A DNA stretch of 34,697 bases from Clostridia bacterium (GTDB lineage: Bacteria > Bacillota > Peptococcia > Peptococcales > SKKY01): the NCBI GenBank assembly GCA_007123515.1, contig SKKY01000159.1:1-34697 (forward strand), written 5' to 3'. The notes beneath the pieces were generated by a model that was not told where the DNA came from, searched no databases, and saw nothing but the letters and a program-made list of their open reading frames with translations. The position numbers and the translations under genes were made by a program. Every line of letters begins with the position of its first letter. Within the stretch, counting starts at the first letter, position 1. Positions 1 to 8,105 of the stretch are shown piece by piece.

Positions 1-68
1 ATTGTAATTTTGAAGGAGAAAAGAGTATAAAAGATGTAATTGGATCAGAAAAGTTTGATAAATCGGAT

Positions 69-479
69 TTGATAAAAGTTCTTCATCGTACCCAGCAAGA
101 GTTTGGTTATATACCGCCAGCTTTACAGGTAGAAATAGCCGAAAAATTATCGGTGCCATTGGCAGAGGTTAATGGGGTTGTAACGTTCTATTCTTATTTT
201 ACAACTAGTCCGAGAGGTCGGTATAGTATAAATGTCTGTTTAGGTACGGCTTGTTATGTCAAAGGCTCACAAAAAATATTTGATAAGTTTATATCGGAGT
301 TGAAAATAGCGGTTGGAGAAACGACCGATGATGGATTGTTTACACTTGAAGGATGTCGTTGTATTGGGGCATGCGGGCTGGCGCCTGTAATTACAATTAA
401 CGAAGATGTTCATGGGCAGCTTTCCGAAAATGATGTGACGGGTCTTATAGAAAGCTATCGCAAGAAAGGCAGTGAATAA
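69..479 (+). CDS. hndA: NuoE-like [2Fe-2S] subunit of the NAD(P)-linked [FeFe] hydrogenase (HndA/HydC)
   Basis: Thioredoxin-fold [2Fe-2S] subunit that passes electrons between the flavoprotein subunit and the hydrogenase. Counting from the TTG at 69, the family's CxxxxC ... CxxxC ligand pattern is visible as C57, C62, C98 and C102, with an extra C96. The residues FGYIP and GVVTFYSYF are typical NuoE helices. It is the first gene of a four-gene run whose order matches hndABCD of Desulfovibrio and of clostridial bifurcating hydrogenases; only 2 bases separate it from hndB. The start is uncertain. TTG 69 has no clear ribosome-binding site and leaves an unusually short N-terminus. The frame stays open upstream to a TGA at 12-14, and a good AAGGAG lies at 14-19, but no ATG, GTG or TTG follows in frame, only ATA at 27 and ATT at 39. 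The family call is firm; the start is not. Confidence 0.9.
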   Translation: MIKVLHRTQQEFGYIPPALQVEIAEKLSVPLAEVNGVVTFYSYFTTSPRGRYSINVCLGTACYVKGSQKIFDKFISELKIAVGETTDDGLFTLEGCRCIGACGLAPVITINEDVHGQLSENDVTGLIESYRKKGSE

Positions 480-481
480 AA

Positions 482-847
482 ATGAAGACAATACAAGAGT
501 TGGCCGACTGGAAAGAGCAAATTCTAAAAAGTGAGCAAGAGTTTGGTGAAACTAAAAGGGTGCAGGTTCAGATTGCGATGTCTACTTGTGGGATTACAGC
601 GGGCGCAAAGGTTGTTTTAGAAGAATTGAAGCTAATTCTAAAAGAAAAGCAGATAATAGATGTTGAAGTTTCTCAAACGGGCTGCCCCGGACTTTGTTTT
701 AGCGAGCCGCTTGTTTCCGTTTTCCATGTTGGAGAAAAGGGCAGAATATATGGAAACATAAAGAAAAACATGGTAGAAAGAATTGTCGAGGAAGATATTA
801 TAAAGAATCAGCCAATAAAGGAATGGCTGATTAATAGAGAAGGATAG
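482..847 (+). CDS. hndB: HndB-like (2Fe-2S) ferredoxin-domain subunit of the hydrogenase
   Basis: A 121-residue protein with a thioredoxin-like ferredoxin fold. The segment STCGITAGA around C36 and the TGCPGLC segment with C68 and C72 match the small (2Fe-2S) ferredoxin proteins that accompany NuoE/NuoF-like subunits. It sits between hndA and hndC, as in the NADP-reducing hydrogenase of Desulfovibrio fructosovorans, and probably acts as an electron relay in the same cytoplasmic complex. Only three cysteines are obvious, so a fourth ligand is not evident here. The start ATG is 2 bases after the hndA stop, suggesting translational coupling, and hndC begins 9 bases after its stop. Confidence 0.87.
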   Translation: MKTIQELADWKEQILKSEQEFGETKRVQVQIAMSTCGITAGAKVVLEELKLILKEKQIIDVEVSQTGCPGLCFSEPLVSVFHVGEKGRIYGNIKKNMVERIVEEDIIKNQPIKEWLINREG

Positions 848-856
848 GGGGAAGTG

Positions 857-2650
857 ATGAAAAATATAGTAACCCATGTGCTTGTTTGTGAATGTGAATC
901 ATGTCAGGCCAAAAACAGCCAGGCAATTTATAATAATTTATATTTTGAGCTTGAGTCACATCATCTTAGTGAGCAGATAAAAGTTGTCAGAACCAGCTGT
1001 TTTGGTTTTTGCGAATCAGGGCCGGCTATTATTGTTTATCCTGAATCGGTGGTCTATGGGCCGGTATCTCCTGCAGATATAAAAGATATTGTAAGGGAAC
1101 ATTTTTTGAATGGAAAAATTCTAGAAAGCCTGCTATATGAAAAAAAAGAAACACCGTTTTCTTTGTTTGATTTTGAAAAAATCCCTTTTTTTGAGCACCA
1201 AAAAAGAATTGTTTTGGATAATTGTGGAATTATAGATCCTGAAAGTCTTGAAGAATATGTCGCAAGGGACGGTTATTTGGCTTTGGCGATTGCTGTAACG
1301 GAAATGACCCCGGAAGAGGTTATCGAGATTATTTCAAAGTCCGGTCTTCGCGGTCGTGGCGGTGGTGGTTTTCCGACCGGCAAAAAGTGGGATTTTGCGA
1401 GAAAGGCAAACGGAAAAGAAAAATATGTTATTTGTAATGCTGATGAAGGCGATCCCGGGGCGTTTATGGACAGGAGTGTCCTGGAAGGCGATCCCCATAG
1501 TGTAATTGAAGCCATGGCGATTGCCGGTTATGCCATAGGTGCTTCGAAAGGTTATGTATATGTCCGGGCCGAATATCCTCTGGCCATAAAAAGGCTTGAG
1601 CTAGCCCTGGCACAAGCAGAAGAACATGCACTGATAGGCGAAAACATGTTCGGCATAGGGCGTGGTTTTTCGGTAGAAGTTCGCTTAGGAGCCGGCGCGT
1701 TTGTTTGTGGTGAGGAGACAGCCCTAATCGCATCAATTGAGGGGAAAAGGGGAGAACCGAGACCTCGACCACCGTTTCCGGCTAACCAGGGTCTTTGGCA
1801 AGAACCTACCATTATTAATAACGTAGAGACGCTGGCTAATGTACCGAAAATTATTAAAAATGGGGCAGAGTGGTTTAATGAAGTAGGGACAGAAAAAAGC
1901 AAAGGCACTAAGGTCTTTGCTTTAGCCGGAAAGATACAAAATACCGGCCTGATTGAAGTACCGATGGGTACTAAATTATCGACTATTATTTATGAAATAG
2001 GCGGAGGCATTCCTGAGGGGAAAAAATTTAAAGCTGCTCAGACCGGAGGACCGTCCGGAGGTTGTATTCCGGCTGAACTTATGGAAATAGAAATCGATTA
2101 CGATAATTTAATTAAGGCCGGCTCAATGATGGGGTCGGGAGGTTTAATTATCTTAGATGAAGATACTTGCATGGTCGATGTATCAAGATTTTTTCTTGAA
2201 TTTACCCAGGAAGAATCCTGTGGAAAATGTCCTCCATGCAGAATTGGTACAAAAAGAATGCTGGAAATTTTAAATAAAATAACTGAAGGAAAAGGGCAGG
2301 CTGAAGATCTTGAGAATCTTCAGGATATTGCGGAAATAATAAAATCGGCTTCACTATGTGGCCTTGGGCAGAGTGCTCCGAACCCGGTGTTAAGCACCCT
2401 TCAATATTTTATAGAAGAGTACGAAGCCCATATTTTTGAAAAAAAATGCCCGGCCGGAGTTTGTCAGGCACTTCTACAATATTCCGTCATTCCGGAAAAA
2501 TGCATTGGATGTGGACTATGTGCCAGAAATTGTCCCGTGGGAGCCATATCAGGAAAACCACGGGAGTTATATACGATTGACCAGAGAAAGTGCATCAAAT
2601 GTAATGCCTGCATCGAAAAGTGTCCGGTTAACGCTATTTTAAAAGATTGA
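857..2650 (+). CDS. hndC: NuoF-like flavoprotein subunit of the hydrogenase (HndC/HydB)
   Basis: NAD(P)H- and FMN-binding subunit, 597 residues. In order: an N-terminal thioredoxin-like [2Fe-2S] domain (about 1-95, with TSCFGFC near 50); the NuoF FMN/NADH core with RGRGGGGFPTGKKW near 166-179 and NADEGDPG near 195-202; an SLBB region; the NuoF [4Fe-4S] site SCGKCPPCR near 455-462 with a fourth Cys near 501; and a C-terminal 2x[4Fe-4S] ferredoxin with two CxxCxxCxxxC motifs between about 549 and 589. This architecture is typical of HydB/HndC, where NAD(P)H, ferredoxin and H2 chemistry meet. A GTG at 854 is in frame but overlaps the AGGGGG ribosome-binding site; ATG 857 is better spaced. The gene lies between hndB and hndD with short gaps, so one operon is likely. 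Confidence 0.95.
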   Translation: MKNIVTHVLVCECESCQAKNSQAIYNNLYFELESHHLSEQIKVVRTSCFGFCESGPAIIVYPESVVYGPVSPADIKDIVREHFLNGKILESLLYEKKETPFSLFDFEKIPFFEHQKRIVLDNCGIIDPESLEEYVARDGYLALAIAVTEMTPEEVIEIISKSGLRGRGGGGFPTGKKWDFARKANGKEKYVICNADEGDPGAFMDRSVLEGDPHSVIEAMAIAGYAIGASKGYVYVRAEYPLAIKRLELALAQAEEHALIGENMFGIGRGFSVEVRLGAGAFVCGEETALIASIEGKRGEPRPRPPFPANQGLWQEPTIINNVETLANVPKIIKNGAEWFNEVGTEKSKGTKVFALAGKIQNTGLIEVPMGTKLSTIIYEIGGGIPEGKKFKAAQTGGPSGGCIPAELMEIEIDYDNLIKAGSMMGSGGLIILDEDTCMVDVSRFFLEFTQEESCGKCPPCRIGTKRMLEILNKITEGKGQAEDLENLQDIAEIIKSASLCGLGQSAPNPVLSTLQYFIEEYEAHIFEKKCPAGVCQALLQYSVIPEKCIGCGLCARNCPVGAISGKPRELYTIDQRKCIKCNACIEKCPVNAILKD

Positions 2651-2663
2651 GGAGCTCTGTATT

Positions 2664-4442
2664 ATGAAAAAAGAAATTCATATAAAAATTAATGGTGCAG
2701 AAATTACGGCCAGCGAAGGAATGACCATTATGGAGGCTGCCAGAGCTAACAATATTACTATTCCTTCATTATGTTATCTAAAAGATGTAAATCAGATTGG
2801 TGCCTGTCGTATATGTATAGTAGAGATAAAGGGCATCCGGGGCCTGCAGTCTTCTTGTACCTATCCGGTGGAAAAGAATATGGAAATATTCACTAATTCT
2901 GAAAAAGTCAGAAAAGTTAGAAGAGGAGTGCTTGAGTTGATTTTATCAAATCATCCTCAGGACTGTCTGAAATGTTCAAGAAATCAAAATTGCGAACTAC
3001 AAAAGCTGAGCATTGAATTAGGGGTTAAAGACATACGTTTTCCGGGGGCAATTAGCTACGATCAATATAAAGAAGACCGGATGTTTAAAACTGTTGCGAT
3101 CGAAAGAAATCCAGAAAAATGCATCCTGTGCAAGCGATGTATCGCCGCCTGTTCTGACATACAGGAAGTGGGGATTTTAGCGGCTATTAACAGAGGATTT
3201 GATACGATTGTTACCACAGCCTTTGACCACCAGCTAGAAAATATAAATTGTACGCTTTGCGGGCAATGCATTAATGTCTGTCCTGTTGAGGCGATCCAGG
3301 AGAAAAGTGAAATTGATAAAGTGTTTAATGCGATAAATAACCAAGAACTTCATGTCGTGGTCCAGACCGCTCCTACTGTAAGAGCTACGCTTGGTGAAAT
3401 TTTTGGTTTGCCGATTGGATCGAATGTGAAAGGGAAAATGGTGGCTGCATTAAAACTGTTAGGCTTTGACAAGGTCTTTGATACTGATTTTTCAGCGGAC
3501 TTGACCATTATTGAAGAAGGCTATGAATTTATTGACAGACTAAAAAACAATAAGAATCTTCCATTAATTACATCCTGCAGTCCGGGTTGGATTAAATATT
3601 GTGAGCATCATTTCCCGGAATTTATCGATCATCTTTCATCCTGCAAATCGCCTCAACAGATGTTTGGCGCCCTGTCTAAAACCTATTATCCAGAGATTTG
3701 TGGTATTGATCCGAAGAAGATTTTTTCTGTATCGGTAATGCCCTGTACGGCCAAAAAATATGAAGCAGACCGTAAAGAGATTAATGCAGGTGATGCAAGA
3801 GATGTTGACGCAGTGCTGACAATCAGGGAATTAGGGCGCATGATTAAAGAGGCCGGTATTGATTTTAATGCTCTTGAGGATCAGGATTTTGACTTGCCTA
3901 TGGGACAGTCAACGGGAGCGGGTGTTATTTTTGGAACGACAGGTGGCGTGATGGAAGCAGCGTTGAGGACAGTTTCCGAGGTAATTACCGGAAAACCCCT
4001 TGATACCATTGAGTTTATGAATGTGCGTGGAATTTCTGAGGGACTTAAAGAATCAACGGTTACAATAGGAGACAAAACGATTAGAGTGGCAGTAGCACAT
4101 GGCCTGAAAAATGCCAGGATAGTACTTGAAAAAATAAAAGCCGGAGAATCATACCATTTTGTAGAAATAATGGCTTGTCCTGGTGGATGTATTGGCGGAG
4201 GAGGAACACCGATTATAGATGCTCAGACAAAGTCAAGACTAAAGGAAAGTCATTTAGTAACAAGAGCTCGGGCTATTTATGATGAGGATTGCAACAGCCC
4301 GCTTAGGCAGTCTCACAAGAATCCATCGATTCAAAGATTGTATGATGAATTTCTTGGTGAGCCTAACGGAAAGCTTGCTCATACCTTGCTTCACACAACC
4401 TACAAAGCCCGGAAAAAATATCCGGATTTCGAGGGATCATAA
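2664..4442 (+). CDS. hndD: [FeFe] hydrogenase catalytic subunit (HndD/HydA)
   Basis: Catalytic subunit, 592 residues, of modular M3 type. In order: an N-terminal plant-type [2Fe-2S] domain (C37, C48, C51, C65); the His-ligated [4Fe-4S] site (H97, C101, C104, C110); a 2x[4Fe-4S] ferredoxin (C153-C163 and C196-C206); the H-cluster domain; and a C-terminal small-subunit-like tail from about 530. The H-cluster signatures are L1 TSCSPGW (303-309), L2 MPCTAKKYE (359-367) and L3 EIMACPGGCIGGGGTP (501-516). L1 carries Ser where the textbook motif is TSCCPGW. In this context the enzyme probably couples H2 formation or uptake to NAD(P)H, perhaps together with ferredoxin by electron bifurcation, but bifurcation cannot be proved from sequence. 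The maturases hydE, hydF and hydG are not in the window. Confidence 0.97.
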   Translation: MKKEIHIKINGAEITASEGMTIMEAARANNITIPSLCYLKDVNQIGACRICIVEIKGIRGLQSSCTYPVEKNMEIFTNSEKVRKVRRGVLELILSNHPQDCLKCSRNQNCELQKLSIELGVKDIRFPGAISYDQYKEDRMFKTVAIERNPEKCILCKRCIAACSDIQEVGILAAINRGFDTIVTTAFDHQLENINCTLCGQCINVCPVEAIQEKSEIDKVFNAINNQELHVVVQTAPTVRATLGEIFGLPIGSNVKGKMVAALKLLGFDKVFDTDFSADLTIIEEGYEFIDRLKNNKNLPLITSCSPGWIKYCEHHFPEFIDHLSSCKSPQQMFGALSKTYYPEICGIDPKKIFSVSVMPCTAKKYEADRKEINAGDARDVDAVLTIRELGRMIKEAGIDFNALEDQDFDLPMGQSTGAGVIFGTTGGVMEAALRTVSEVITGKPLDTIEFMNVRGISEGLKESTVTIGDKTIRVAVAHGLKNARIVLEKIKAGESYHFVEIMACPGGCIGGGGTPIIDAQTKSRLKESHLVTRARAIYDEDCNSPLRQSHKNPSIQRLYDEFLGEPNGKLAHTLLHTTYKARKKYPDFEGS

Positions 4443-4513
4443 ATAAGGACTTTACTATTATTAAAAAAAAAAGTAGAATAAAGATGTTTAAAAGTAATAG
4501 GAGTGGTGTACAC

Positions 4514-5500
4514 GTGAATTTTAAGTTTAAAAACCACAAATTTACTCTGATGTTTATTCCTCATAACAATGCTACGGTACGAAGCGTAAAGATACCGGCT
4601 CTTTTGATAAATGCACTGGCAATTTTTGGCCTTTTATCACTGATTGTTGTGAGCGTCTTATTTGTTAAGTCTGCAGAGCTAGAAGAAAAAGTATTAGAAA
4701 ATGATACTTTAAAAATAGTAAACACTATCCAAAGTGAAGAGATCCGAACCCTTAAAGAGGAAACCACAATAGCACTAGAAAAGCTCGATGAGATAAGGTC
4801 AACAGACTTTAAAGTGCGAGAAATGGTGGGTCTTGAAGTAAAAAGGGAAGAGGCAAACGTAACCGCTTCCAGGGGTAGTGGCGGAACAGAGTTTCCGCAA
4901 AGAAGTCTTGTTGCAGAAAATTATGATTTGATGACGACTACATATACATCAGAAGCATCTTTGCAAAATGTTAATGATAATAAAACATATGGTTTATCAG
5001 ATATTGATGAAATAAAAGAGATGCTTTCAGAAATTAATGAAGGTGTCGCAGAGCAGGAAGAAGTTCTTACTGTGCTTGAAAATGAAACGTCGGATCGGTT
5101 ACGATTCCTGGCAGCCAAGCCTCAGGGCTGGCCCACCTCAGGACGGATTACATCCCCTTACGGATGGCGTTCGAATCCCTTTACCGGAAGAGGATCGGAG
5201 TTTCATTCAGGTGTTGATTTTGCCAATTCCTATGGAACAAGGATTAATTCGACTGGATCGGGTCGTGTTACATTTTCCGGATGGCGGGCAGGATATGGTT
5301 ATACTGTGATTATCAATCATGGTTATGGCTATACAACAATGTATTGTCATCTTGCTTCTATTAATGTAAGAGCTGGCGAGACTGTAGAAAGAGGCACAAT
5401 GATTGGCAGAATGGGCCGATCAGGCCGTGCAACCGGAGTGCATCTGCATTATGAGATCACCTATAATGGAAGGTCTATCAATCCTCGGGACACGATGTAA
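4514..5500 (+). CDS. Membrane-anchored M23 family metallopeptidase with coiled-coil linker
   Basis: Predicted wall-hydrolysing endopeptidase, 328 residues. A basic N-terminus is followed by one transmembrane segment (about residues 30-52), a charged coiled-coil stretch (about 55-200), and a C-terminal M23/LytM domain (about 210-328). The zinc-binding HxxxD (HSGVD) and the HLHYE motif are both present, so it should be catalytically competent. An in-frame ATG at 4484 lacks a ribosome-binding site, whereas GTG 4514 follows AGGAG (4499-4503), so GTG is preferred. The bactofilin gene begins 18 bases downstream; M23-bactofilin pairs are known in several phyla, where the cytoskeletal protein positions or controls the peptidase. 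The 71 bases after hndD show no strong terminator, so some read-through from the hydrogenase operon is possible. Confidence 0.88.
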   Translation: MNFKFKNHKFTLMFIPHNNATVRSVKIPALLINALAIFGLLSLIVVSVLFVKSAELEEKVLENDTLKIVNTIQSEEIRTLKEETTIALEKLDEIRSTDFKVREMVGLEVKREEANVTASRGSGGTEFPQRSLVAENYDLMTTTYTSEASLQNVNDNKTYGLSDIDEIKEMLSEINEGVAEQEEVLTVLENETSDRLRFLAAKPQGWPTSGRITSPYGWRSNPFTGRGSEFHSGVDFANSYGTRINSTGSGRVTFSGWRAGYGYTVIINHGYGYTTMYCHLASINVRAGETVERGTMIGRMGRSGRATGVHLHYEITYNGRSINPRDTM

Positions 5501-5518
5501 ATAATAAGGAGAGAGTTC

Positions 5519-5914
5519 ATGTTTGGAGCTAAAGATCAAAAGAAAGAAGGGCCGGTTAATTTGGATGTTGTAGAAACGATTATCGGAGCGAATTCTGAAG
5601 TAACAGGCGATGTTTCTTCAGCAGGTTCTGTTAGAATTGACGGAAAGCTACTAGGCACAGTACAGGCAAAAGGCAATGTGATCGTCGGAGAAAAAGGTCT
5701 CCTTGAAGGCAATGCTTTTGCTAACAATGTAGTGGTTGCCGGAAAAATTAAAGGAAACATTAAGGCAAACCAAAAAGTAGAAATCAATGCCAGTGGTAGT
5801 CTTGAAGGAGATATGTCGGCAAAAACGATTGTGATAGAAGATGGGGCTTTATTTTCCGGAAACTGTAAAATGGAGTCTGAAGAGCAACCTTTGTTAAAAA
5901 ATGGCAAAAAGTAA
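5519..5914 (+). CDS. Bactofilin (polymer-forming cytoskeletal protein)
   Basis: A 131-residue protein whose central part (about 20-115) is a run of short Gly/Val/Ile-rich repeats, the right-handed beta-helix of bactofilins (DUF583), with short charged tails. The conserved opening (GANSEVTGDVSSAGSVRIDG) is clear. Bactofilins polymerise without nucleotide and often sit on the inner membrane, where they recruit wall-modifying enzymes. The GGAGAG ribosome-binding site (about 5509-5514) is well placed. It follows the M23 peptidase gene by 18 bases and is followed by a hairpin terminator at 5952, so the two genes probably form one unit. Confidence 0.93.
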   Translation: MFGAKDQKKEGPVNLDVVETIIGANSEVTGDVSSAGSVRIDGKLLGTVQAKGNVIVGEKGLLEGNAFANNVVVAGKIKGNIKANQKVEINASGSLEGDMSAKTIVIEDGALFSGNCKMESEEQPLLKNGKK

Positions 5915-5951
5915 ACGATTGACAAAAAATATAATGGTTAAGGCTAATTAT

Positions 5952-5994
5952 AAAGACTTTTATCAGAGTTCTGGCTTTGATAAAAGTCTTTTTG
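5952..5994 (+). terminator. Hairpin terminator after the bactofilin gene
   Basis: A perfect 14-bp stem pairs 5952-5965 with 5978-5991 around a 12-base loop, followed by a short T run. The stem is AT-rich, so it may be weak, but it lies between two units that are clearly separate because a promoter follows at 6014. Confidence 0.6.
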
Positions 5995-6013
5995 GTGTAA
6001 AGAGAGAATAACA

Positions 6014-6043
6014 TTGTTTTTCTTTGTGATAATGAAATATAAT
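6014..6043 (+). promoter_or_regulatory. Sigma-A-type promoter for the cvpA operon
   Basis: TTGTTT at 6014-6019 and TATAAT at 6038-6043 are separated by 18 bases. The -10 box overlaps an in-frame ATG at 6042, so that ATG cannot be the start of the transcript's first gene. This supports the downstream ATG at 6066. Confidence 0.6.
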
Positions 6044-6065
6044 GAATAAAAAAGCTGGTGATTTT

Positions 6066-6809
6066 ATGGATGCATATAACATGATTGATATCATTATTGT
6101 CATAGTAGTAATTATCGGAGCGATTGTGGGTTTTCATAAAGGATTTGTGGCAAGCCTGTTTAGTTTTGCCGGAAAGGTTTTAGCGGCTTACTTATCGGTT
6201 AAACTCATCAGACCCTTCATTGATTTATTTCAGATCAAGGAGTTGTTTCTGCAGGGTTTAACGGAGTCTGTTAATGAAAGACTTCCCTTATCCGAAGAGG
6301 TTAAAAATGTTACCTTTGGATACAATGGTAATGGTCTTGATGAGACGCTGGCCGATCATAATGTGATTTTACAGCTAATAGGAAATAATTTAGAAACAGA
6401 AATGGAACGAATGTATTTGATTGCTCAACGTATGGAGGTTGGTACCTTAGGGGAAATGCTCTCTTTGATTGTGGCTAATTTTTTACTCAATATCGTGTCC
6501 TTTCTAGTTTTGTTTTTTATCATTTTAGTTCTTTTTTCTATCATTAAATCTGTTATTTTTAAACTGATAAGTCTTTCAGGAGTTGTTTCCGGGGCGGATA
6601 AGTTTTTTGGGATGATTTTAGGAGCTGCCGTTGATGTTTTTATTCTGGCGTTAGTCCTAGGTTTTGCCTTCGACCTGTTATCAATGTTGCCATTAAATGA
6701 AGACACGTTTTTTATGAGTCTAAGGACATCCATCAGCGAATCATCTTTACAAGAATATTTGTATCAAATTTACAGGTTGATAGTGAGTGAAGGATTCAGG
6801 TTGCTATAG
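6066..6809 (+). CDS. CvpA family membrane protein
   Basis: A 247-residue integral membrane protein of the CvpA (colicin V production) family. The N-terminal segment (NMIDIIIVIVVIIGAIVGFHKGF) is the family hallmark. Hydrophobic segments lie near residues 5-24, 29-48, 135-165 and 185-208, separated by a soluble loop. Its function in Firmicutes is not established; links to envelope biology have been proposed for other members. ATG 6066 is preferred to ATG 6042 because a GGTGAT ribosome-binding site precedes it and because the promoter -10 box overlaps 6042. The next gene starts 12 bases downstream, so this is the first gene of an operon. Confidence 0.85.
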   Translation: MDAYNMIDIIIVIVVIIGAIVGFHKGFVASLFSFAGKVLAAYLSVKLIRPFIDLFQIKELFLQGLTESVNERLPLSEEVKNVTFGYNGNGLDETLADHNVILQLIGNNLETEMERMYLIAQRMEVGTLGEMLSLIVANFLLNIVSFLVLFFIILVLFSIIKSVIFKLISLSGVVSGADKFFGMILGAAVDVFILALVLGFAFDLLSMLPLNEDTFFMSLRTSISESSLQEYLYQIYRLIVSEGFRLL

Positions 6810-6821
6810 AAAGGAATTGCA

Positions 6822-7778
6822 GTGGAGAAAAAAAGATATAACATTTATTCAGAGCACTTAAAAAATAAATATGGCGAGAAAGTATATAAGCTGCCTGTGA
6901 ATCTTCCGGGTACTTGCCCTAACAGGGACGGGAACGTGTCTGTGGATGGCTGTACTTTTTGCGATGAAGAAGGATCCGGTTTTGAATGTTTACCGAATGA
7001 TCTATCCGTAAAAAAACAGATAGAGATTAATAAAGCTTTTTTCATAAAACGCTTTAAAGCCAAGAAGTTCATTGTCTATTTTCAGGCATTTACAAATACC
7101 TATATGCCTCTTGAGGAATTTAAAAGCTGTATCATTCAGGCGGTTAAAGATCCTGATGTGGTTGGAGTTTCAATATCAACCAGACCGGATTGCGCCGCCT
7201 CTGAATATCTTGACTTTTTAGCGAAGGTCAAGCAGCGCTATAATATCTCTATTGATGTGGAATTAGGTTTGCAGACAGTAAACTATCATTCACTGATAAA
7301 AATAAACAGAGGTCATACGCTGGCTGAGTACATTGATGCGGCGCTGGCGATTAAAAGCAGAGGGTTTAATTTAGTCACACACCTTATTTTAAATCTTCCT
7401 TATGATACGATGACCGATGTGATTGAAAATGCAAAGGTTGTATCAGCGTTACAGTCAGATTATGTTAAATTGCACTCCTTGTATATTGTTAAAGGCACCG
7501 CATTAAGTAAAGACTATCAGGAAGAAAAGTTTTCTCTGATCTCTTTAGAGGAATATGTGGAGCGGGTGGTAACATTTGTTGAGTATGTAAGCCCGGATAT
7601 TGTCATTCAAAGAATTGTGGGTAAAGGGCCCCAGGGGAACCTTGATTTTTGCAACTGGCAGACAAGCTGGTGGAAAATTAAAGAAATGATTGATCAAAAG
7701 CTTGAAGAAGAAAATACCTTCCAGGGCAGAAAATGTAATTATCTAGATGGATCGGCGGTCAGAAAAGAATTTATGTAG
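6822..7778 (+). CDS. TIGR01212 family radical SAM protein (YtqA/YhcC-like)
   Basis: A 318-residue radical SAM enzyme. The [4Fe-4S]/SAM ligands appear as C32-x11-C44-x2-C47 (TCPNRDGNVSVDGCTFC), the spacing typical of the YtqA/YhcC group and distinct from the usual CxxxCxxC. The core (VGVSISTRPDC, then IDVELGLQTVN) also fits. The family is widespread but its substrate is, to my knowledge, not firmly defined; RNA modification is sometimes suggested. It starts with GTG after AAAGGA, 12 bases after cvpA, and is followed closely by the DUF951 gene, so it is probably cotranscribed with both. Confidence 0.9.
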   Translation: MEKKRYNIYSEHLKNKYGEKVYKLPVNLPGTCPNRDGNVSVDGCTFCDEEGSGFECLPNDLSVKKQIEINKAFFIKRFKAKKFIVYFQAFTNTYMPLEEFKSCIIQAVKDPDVVGVSISTRPDCAASEYLDFLAKVKQRYNISIDVELGLQTVNYHSLIKINRGHTLAEYIDAALAIKSRGFNLVTHLILNLPYDTMTDVIENAKVVSALQSDYVKLHSLYIVKGTALSKDYQEEKFSLISLEEYVERVVTFVEYVSPDIVIQRIVGKGPQGNLDFCNWQTSWWKIKEMIDQKLEEENTFQGRKCNYLDGSAVRKEFM

Positions 7779-7793
7779 CAGGGTGGGGTGAAA

Positions 7794-8000
7794 ATGCCAT
7801 TAAAAATCAAAGTAGGAGATCAGTTGCAGATGAAAAAAAAACATCCATGCGGAGGCGATCAATGGCTTGTTATGCGTACAGGAGCCGACTTTGTTATAAA
7901 ATGCCAAACCTGTTCTCATCAGACTTGGATTCCAAGACCTAAACTTGAAAAATCCATTAAGAAATGGACTCCGTCTGAGGGAGAGGAAGAAAAAGAATAA
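7794..8000 (+). CDS. DUF951 domain protein (YyzM-like)
   Basis: A 68-residue protein with the DUF951 pattern: VGDQLQMKKKHPCGG near the N-terminus, then CQTCSHQTWIPR. The single Cys and the CxxC pair suggest a small metal-binding or nucleic-acid-binding fold. The function is unknown. In many Firmicutes the gene sits just upstream of rpsF, as here. An in-frame GTG at 7788 lies directly against the GGGTGGGG ribosome-binding site, so ATG 7794 is the better start. Confidence 0.88.
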   Translation: MPLKIKVGDQLQMKKKHPCGGDQWLVMRTGADFVIKCQTCSHQTWIPRPKLEKSIKKWTPSEGEEEKE

Positions 8001-8054
8001 GATGCTTATCTGTCTTTACTTTTTCCTGTTTCTATGGTAACATTTTGCGTTGTA

Positions 8055-8084
8055 GACCCTGCTCTTGAAAAAAGAGCCAAAGTC
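8055..8084 (+). promoter_or_regulatory. Hairpin in the rpsF leader, possible S6:S18 autoregulatory element
   Basis: In the 105-base gap before rpsF, GCTCTT (8061-8066) pairs with AAGAGC (8072-8077) around a GAAAA loop. GAC (8055-8057) can pair with GTC (8082-8084), leaving CCT bulged on the 5' side. A bulged C-rich stem upstream of rpsF recalls the S6:S18-binding leader known in bacteria, but the exact CCG box is not present, so this is only a candidate. Confidence 0.3.
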
Positions 8085-8105
8085 CATGGGGGGAGGTGAA
8101 GACTA

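Noticed and set aside
1464..1908. Minus-strand frames inside hndC
   Set aside because: They are antisense shadows of a gene with complete catalytic motifs and lack ribosome-binding sites.
4443..4483. Possible terminator after hndD
   Set aside because: Only a weak AT hairpin around an A run; no stable stem or T tract.
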